Positions 42,623-43,054 of a stretch of 43,054 nt of DNA are shown piece by piece. How positions within the stretch are numbered: position 1 is the first letter of the stretch; the number at the start of each line of letters is the position of its first letter. The DNA lies in NCBI GenBank assembly GCA_036568605.1, contig DATCSE010000102.1:1-43054 (forward strand), read 5' to 3'. Below the pieces are notes generated by a model, which was not told where the DNA came from, made no database searches, and was given only the letters and a program-made list of their open reading frames with translations. Source of the DNA: DATCSE01 sp036568605. GTDB lineage: Bacteria > Pseudomonadota > Gammaproteobacteria > Burkholderiales > Burkholderiaceae_C. The translations under genes were made by a program, and so were the position numbers.

Positions 42623-43054
42623 ATGCCTGCGCAGCGCCTGATTGCCCACCTCGACATGGACGCGTTCTACGCGTCGGTCGAGCTGCTGAGGTACCCGGAC
42701 CTGCGCGGCCTGCCCGTCGTGATCGGAGGCGGGCGCCGCCATCAGCCGGTCACGCGCGCCGACGGCACGCGCGAGTATTTCCGGCTGCGCGACTACACCG
42801 GCCGCGGCGTGCTCACGACCAGCACCTACGAAGCGCGCGCGCTGGGCGTGTTCTCGGCGATGGGCACGATGAAGGCGGCCCAGCTCGCGCCCGATGCGAT
42901 CCTGCTGCCGGTCGACTTCGACGAGTACCGGCGCTACTCGCGCCTGTTCAAGGCGGCGGTGCGCGAGATCGCGCCGCACGTCGAGGACCGCGGCATCGAC
43001 GAGATCTACATCGACCTGACCGAGCTGCCCGGCGTGTTCGACGACCGCGGCGAG
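42623..43054 (+). CDS. dinB: DNA polymerase IV, Y family (partial, 3' end outside window)
   Basis: The first 144 codons of a Y-family polymerase; the frame is open to the window end. Catalytic acidic residues are D11 in HLDMDAFYASVE and D126/E127 in RGIDEIYIDLTE, so the palm metal site is intact. Relative to E. coli DinB there is an insertion of about 20 residues (39-60: RRHQPVTRADGTREYF and following) between VVIGG and the RGVLTTSTYEARALGV segment that contacts the incoming nucleotide. Such an insertion is, as far as I recall, seen in several Burkholderiales Pol IV proteins. Pol IV performs translesion synthesis; the LexA box upstream marks it as an SOS gene. Confidence 0.93.
   Translation, partial: MPAQRLIAHLDMDAFYASVELLRYPDLRGLPVVIGGGRRHQPVTRADGTREYFRLRDYTGRGVLTTSTYEARALGVFSAMGTMKAAQLAPDAILLPVDFDEYRRYSRLFKAAVREIAPHVEDRGIDEIYIDLTELPGVFDDRGE

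Overview
The window is very GC-rich chromosomal DNA. Gene families, codon use and the dispersed palindromic repeats fit a Burkholderiales betaproteobacterium (Comamonadaceae / Rubrivivax-Leptothrix-like). This is inference from gene content; there is no rRNA or other marker. I recognise no rRNA, tRNA, CRISPR array, prophage or transposase gene.

Layout. 1-117 is the tail of a TonB/TolA-type protein. 238-3633 (minus) holds a DUF3047 exported protein and a four-gene bufferin-type RiPP operon: a small Cys-containing precursor (DUF2282), an MNIO/DUF692 maturase, a DUF2063 partner and DoxX. 3728-19154 (minus) is one nearly continuous 12-gene catabolic and uptake block. In transcription order it encodes an amino-acid ABC importer, a DcaP-like porin, a ketoarginine decarboxylase-like TPP enzyme, an aldehyde dehydrogenase, a DadA-like dehydrogenase, a guanidinobutyrase-like ureohydrolase, a PLP dehydratase, a LysR regulator, RidA and a fused hydantoinase/oxoprolinase. 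The first enzymes form a coherent route from (D-)arginine or a related guanidino compound through 2-ketoarginine, 4-guanidinobutanal and 4-guanidinobutyrate to GABA and urea. A 271-bp palindromic, MITE-like element sits between the PLP enzyme and LysR.

19596-22607 (plus) is a complete TRAP transporter behind a candidate sigma-54 promoter. 22620-29535 holds an unknown exported protein, an orphan GspE/PilB-like ATPase, a DUF2242 lipoprotein, a cardiolipin synthase and a ParE-type toxin-antitoxin pair. 29579-37240 (minus) is a form II CO-dehydrogenase-type molybdoenzyme operon (coxS-L-M-D-E-G plus xdhC). A tungstate/molybdate-type ABC permease and ATPase lie next to it (37382-38847) with no binding protein in view. 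The right end has a GGDEF-EAL protein, a SenA/EgtB-like enzyme with one predicted iron-ligand His replaced by Arg, an NTF2-like lipoprotein, and the start of dinB (Pol IV) behind a LexA box.

Three repeat families run through the window: a dispersed hairpin containing GGCTCAGCCCGAACGG, twice expanded into arrays of about 21-bp period; a CCCTCTCCCGC-type hairpin, one copy of which is inserted in frame inside a gene; and the 271-bp palindromic element.
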